Part shown: positions 33,470 through 34,643 of the stretch, in pieces
Layout: each line of letters starts with the position of its first letter
Numbering within the stretch: the stretch's first letter is position 1
Assembly (NCBI RefSeq): GCF_000495435.3
Contig: NZ_AXUN02000222.1
Coordinates: 1 to 34,643 of the forward strand
DNA length: 34,643 nt
Direction: 5' to 3'
From: Youngiibacter fragilis 232.1
GTDB taxonomy: Bacteria; Bacillota; Clostridia; Clostridiales; Clostridiaceae
The notes under the pieces: model-generated
What the model was told of the DNA's origin: nothing
Databases searched by the model: none
The model's input: the letters and a program-made list of their open reading frames with translations, nothing else
Program-made: the position numbers and the translations under genes

Positions 33470-34381
33470 ATGAGGTATCTGGTGATTGGAGCAGGCGGAA
33501 CCGGTGGAAGCATCGCAGCCTACATGAACGAAGCGGGCAGGGATGTAACTGTGATTGCGAGAGGAAGGCATCTTGAGGCAATAAAGGATAAAGGCCTCAG
33601 GATGGAGACACCCGACAGGGGCAGCTTCCTGTCGAAGCCGAAGGCTTCTGACATGGAGAATTACAGCGAGAGGCCTGATGCCATTTTCGTCTGTGTGAAG
33701 GGATATTCACTAGAGGAATCCATCCCTTTCATTAGGAAGGTTTCAGGACCTGACACTGTGGTGATTCCTATACTTAACATATATGGAACCGGAGGAAGGA
33801 TGCAGGAGAAGCTTCCGGGTGTGCTGGTGACTGATGGCTGCATATACATAGCTGCTGAAATATCAGAGCCTGGAACAATAATAAAGAAGAGCGACGGGAT
33901 AAAGGTCGTTTTCGGGACAAGGAAGCCTGAGGAGTACAGGGATGTCCTGAAGGTGATCAGGGCTGACCTTGAGGAAAGCGGAATCATTTCCATGCTTTCC
34001 GACAATATCACAAGGGACACTTTCCAGAAGTTCGCATTCATATCCCCCTTCGCGGCATGCGGTGCATACTATGATGTTGCTGCTGAAGAGCTCCAGAAGG
34101 ACGGAGTCAGTAGGGACATGTTCGCAGCCCTCACCAAGGAAGTGCTTTCCATAGCCGAAGGCATGGGCATCACATTCGGTTCGGACATCGTGAAGTCAAA
34201 CCTTGACTTCATAGACAGCCTGAGTCCTTCAGCAACTGCATCCATGCAAAGGGACCTGAAGAAGGGCGGCGACTCTGAAATTGACGGACTTGTCTTTGAA
34301 GTTGTCAGGATGGGCAGAACGCTGGGTGTTGATGTTCCGGAATATGTGAAGGTCTCGGCAAAATTCGGGTTCGGTATCTGA
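33470..34381 (+). CDS. Ketopantoate reductase family (PanE/ApbA) protein
   Basis: This NADPH-dependent 2-dehydropantoate 2-reductase family protein would act in pantothenate/CoA synthesis if it is orthologous to PanE. The ATG at 33470 (304 aa, the usual family length) follows GGAGGG by 4 bp; the frame is open 11 codons further up, but that part overlaps pcm and has no RBS. The Rossmann glycine motif is GAGGTGG (7-13), followed by VTVIARGRHLEAIKDKGL. Lys187 in DTFQKFAF and Glu270 in SEIDGLVFEV stand where E. coli PanE has its catalytic Lys176 and Glu256. ASMQRDLKKGGDSEIDG matches the ApbA C-terminal signature. There are no pantothenate genes nearby, and the family has many paralogues, so the exact substrate is open. 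Confidence 0.87.
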   Translation: MRYLVIGAGGTGGSIAAYMNEAGRDVTVIARGRHLEAIKDKGLRMETPDRGSFLSKPKASDMENYSERPDAIFVCVKGYSLEESIPFIRKVSGPDTVVIPILNIYGTGGRMQEKLPGVLVTDGCIYIAAEISEPGTIIKKSDGIKVVFGTRKPEEYRDVLKVIRADLEESGIISMLSDNITRDTFQKFAFISPFAACGAYYDVAAEELQKDGVSRDMFAALTKEVLSIAEGMGITFGSDIVKSNLDFIDSLSPSATASMQRDLKKGGDSEIDGLVFEVVRMGRTLGVDVPEYVKVSAKFGFGI

Positions 34382-34416
34382 CAGATAAGGTATTCTGAAA
34401 GATTATCAGGACAAAG

Positions 34417-34457
34417 AAAAGGATCCCCAGGCGGTACGCCATCTGAGGATCCTTTTT
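34417..34457. terminator. Bidirectional Rho-independent terminator
   Basis: A 10-bp stem AAAAGGATCC (34417-34426) with GGATCCTTTT (34447-34456) is extended inward by CAG/CTG. T-rich runs occur on both strands (TTTTT on +, TTTTCTTTG on -). It ends the pcm/PanE-family transcript and possibly a transcript entering from the right. Confidence 0.85.
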
Positions 34458-34643
34458 ATATGAAATGGTAGTGTATTTTAATTTGTGTTTATACATGACT
34501 TAAGATATTAACAAGAGTGAGAATAGGAACAGGACAATAGAGCTGAGACATGCTCAGGCACCATATCGAAAATCGATTCTCTGGATTTACAATACGCGCA
34601 TTCCAAATAGACTGTCAACTTACGTTCAATGGCATTAAGTTAA
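34458..34643. other. Right-edge intergenic region
   Basis: No gene is seen. The only structured elements are a minus-strand promoter-like pair (34589-34618) and a small ATCGA-AAA-TCGAT hairpin (34565-34577). Confidence 0.5.
34589..34618 (-). promoter_or_regulatory. Minus-strand sigma-A-type promoter
   Basis: Reading the minus strand, a perfect -35 TTGACA (34618-34613), an 18-bp spacer and a -10 TATTGT (34594-34589) are seen. Transcription would start near 34582 and run left into the bidirectional terminator, giving a transcript of about 170 nt without a convincing reading frame. Confidence 0.45.

Overview
The window looks like a chromosomal piece of a Gram-positive, anaerobe-type Bacillota (probably Clostridia). 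The reasons are strong purine-rich ribosome binding sites, GTG and TTG starts, heavy use of AGG for Arg and ATA for Ile, lipobox lipoproteins, a phosphotransferase (PTS) sugar operon and a molybdenum-cofactor-type riboswitch. No rRNA, tRNA, CRISPR array, insertion sequence or phage gene was recognised. All intact genes are on the + strand.

Layout. (1) 1-5845: a sugar operon with an MngB-like GH38 alpha-mannosidase, an alpha-glucoside-type PTS IIBC permease and a GH4 6-phospho-alpha-glucosidase. It lies between two terminators, and a strong intercistronic hairpin separates the last two genes. (2) 6065-10588: a second operon. It has a promoter with an overlapping inverted repeat, then a Moco-type riboswitch aptamer with a possible terminator. 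The genes are a small lipoprotein with a sulfite-oxidase-like (molybdopterin-binding) fold, a BtuCDF/FecCD-type ABC importer (permease, ATPase, binding lipoprotein) and a short TiaS-like protein. The riboswitch and the lipoprotein together suggest an importer for molybdate, tungstate or a related cofactor species. (3) 10589-11517: about 0.93 kb with no intact gene. It holds a candidate small RNA (promoter plus terminator) and a frameshifted minus-strand pseudogene. (4) 11518-32688: one uninterrupted 7056-codon gene for a Sec-exported giant surface or secreted protein. Its order is signal peptide, acidic P/E/T-rich stalk, prealbumin-like domain, about 5300 residues of beta-strand repeats, about 1250 residues of RTX-type calcium-binding repeats, and a conserved-looking C-terminal module without sortase motif or membrane anchor. 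(5) 32689-34643: terminator, promoter, pcm (protein-L-isoaspartate methyltransferase), a ketopantoate-reductase-family gene, a bidirectional terminator, and a possible minus-strand small RNA at the right edge.

How the parts work together. Region 1 imports and phosphorylates an alpha-linked glycoside and cleaves it in the cytoplasm. Region 2 is a metal or cofactor uptake unit that appears to be controlled by Moco/Tuco-type RNA sensing. The giant protein is a stand-alone transcription unit with no type I secretion genes nearby, so Sec export is the likely route. The two most interesting items are the riboswitch-controlled uptake operon with its TiaS-like partner and the giant RTX/beta-repeat protein in an apparently monoderm host. 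Functions are inferred from motifs recognised by eye; no database search was run.
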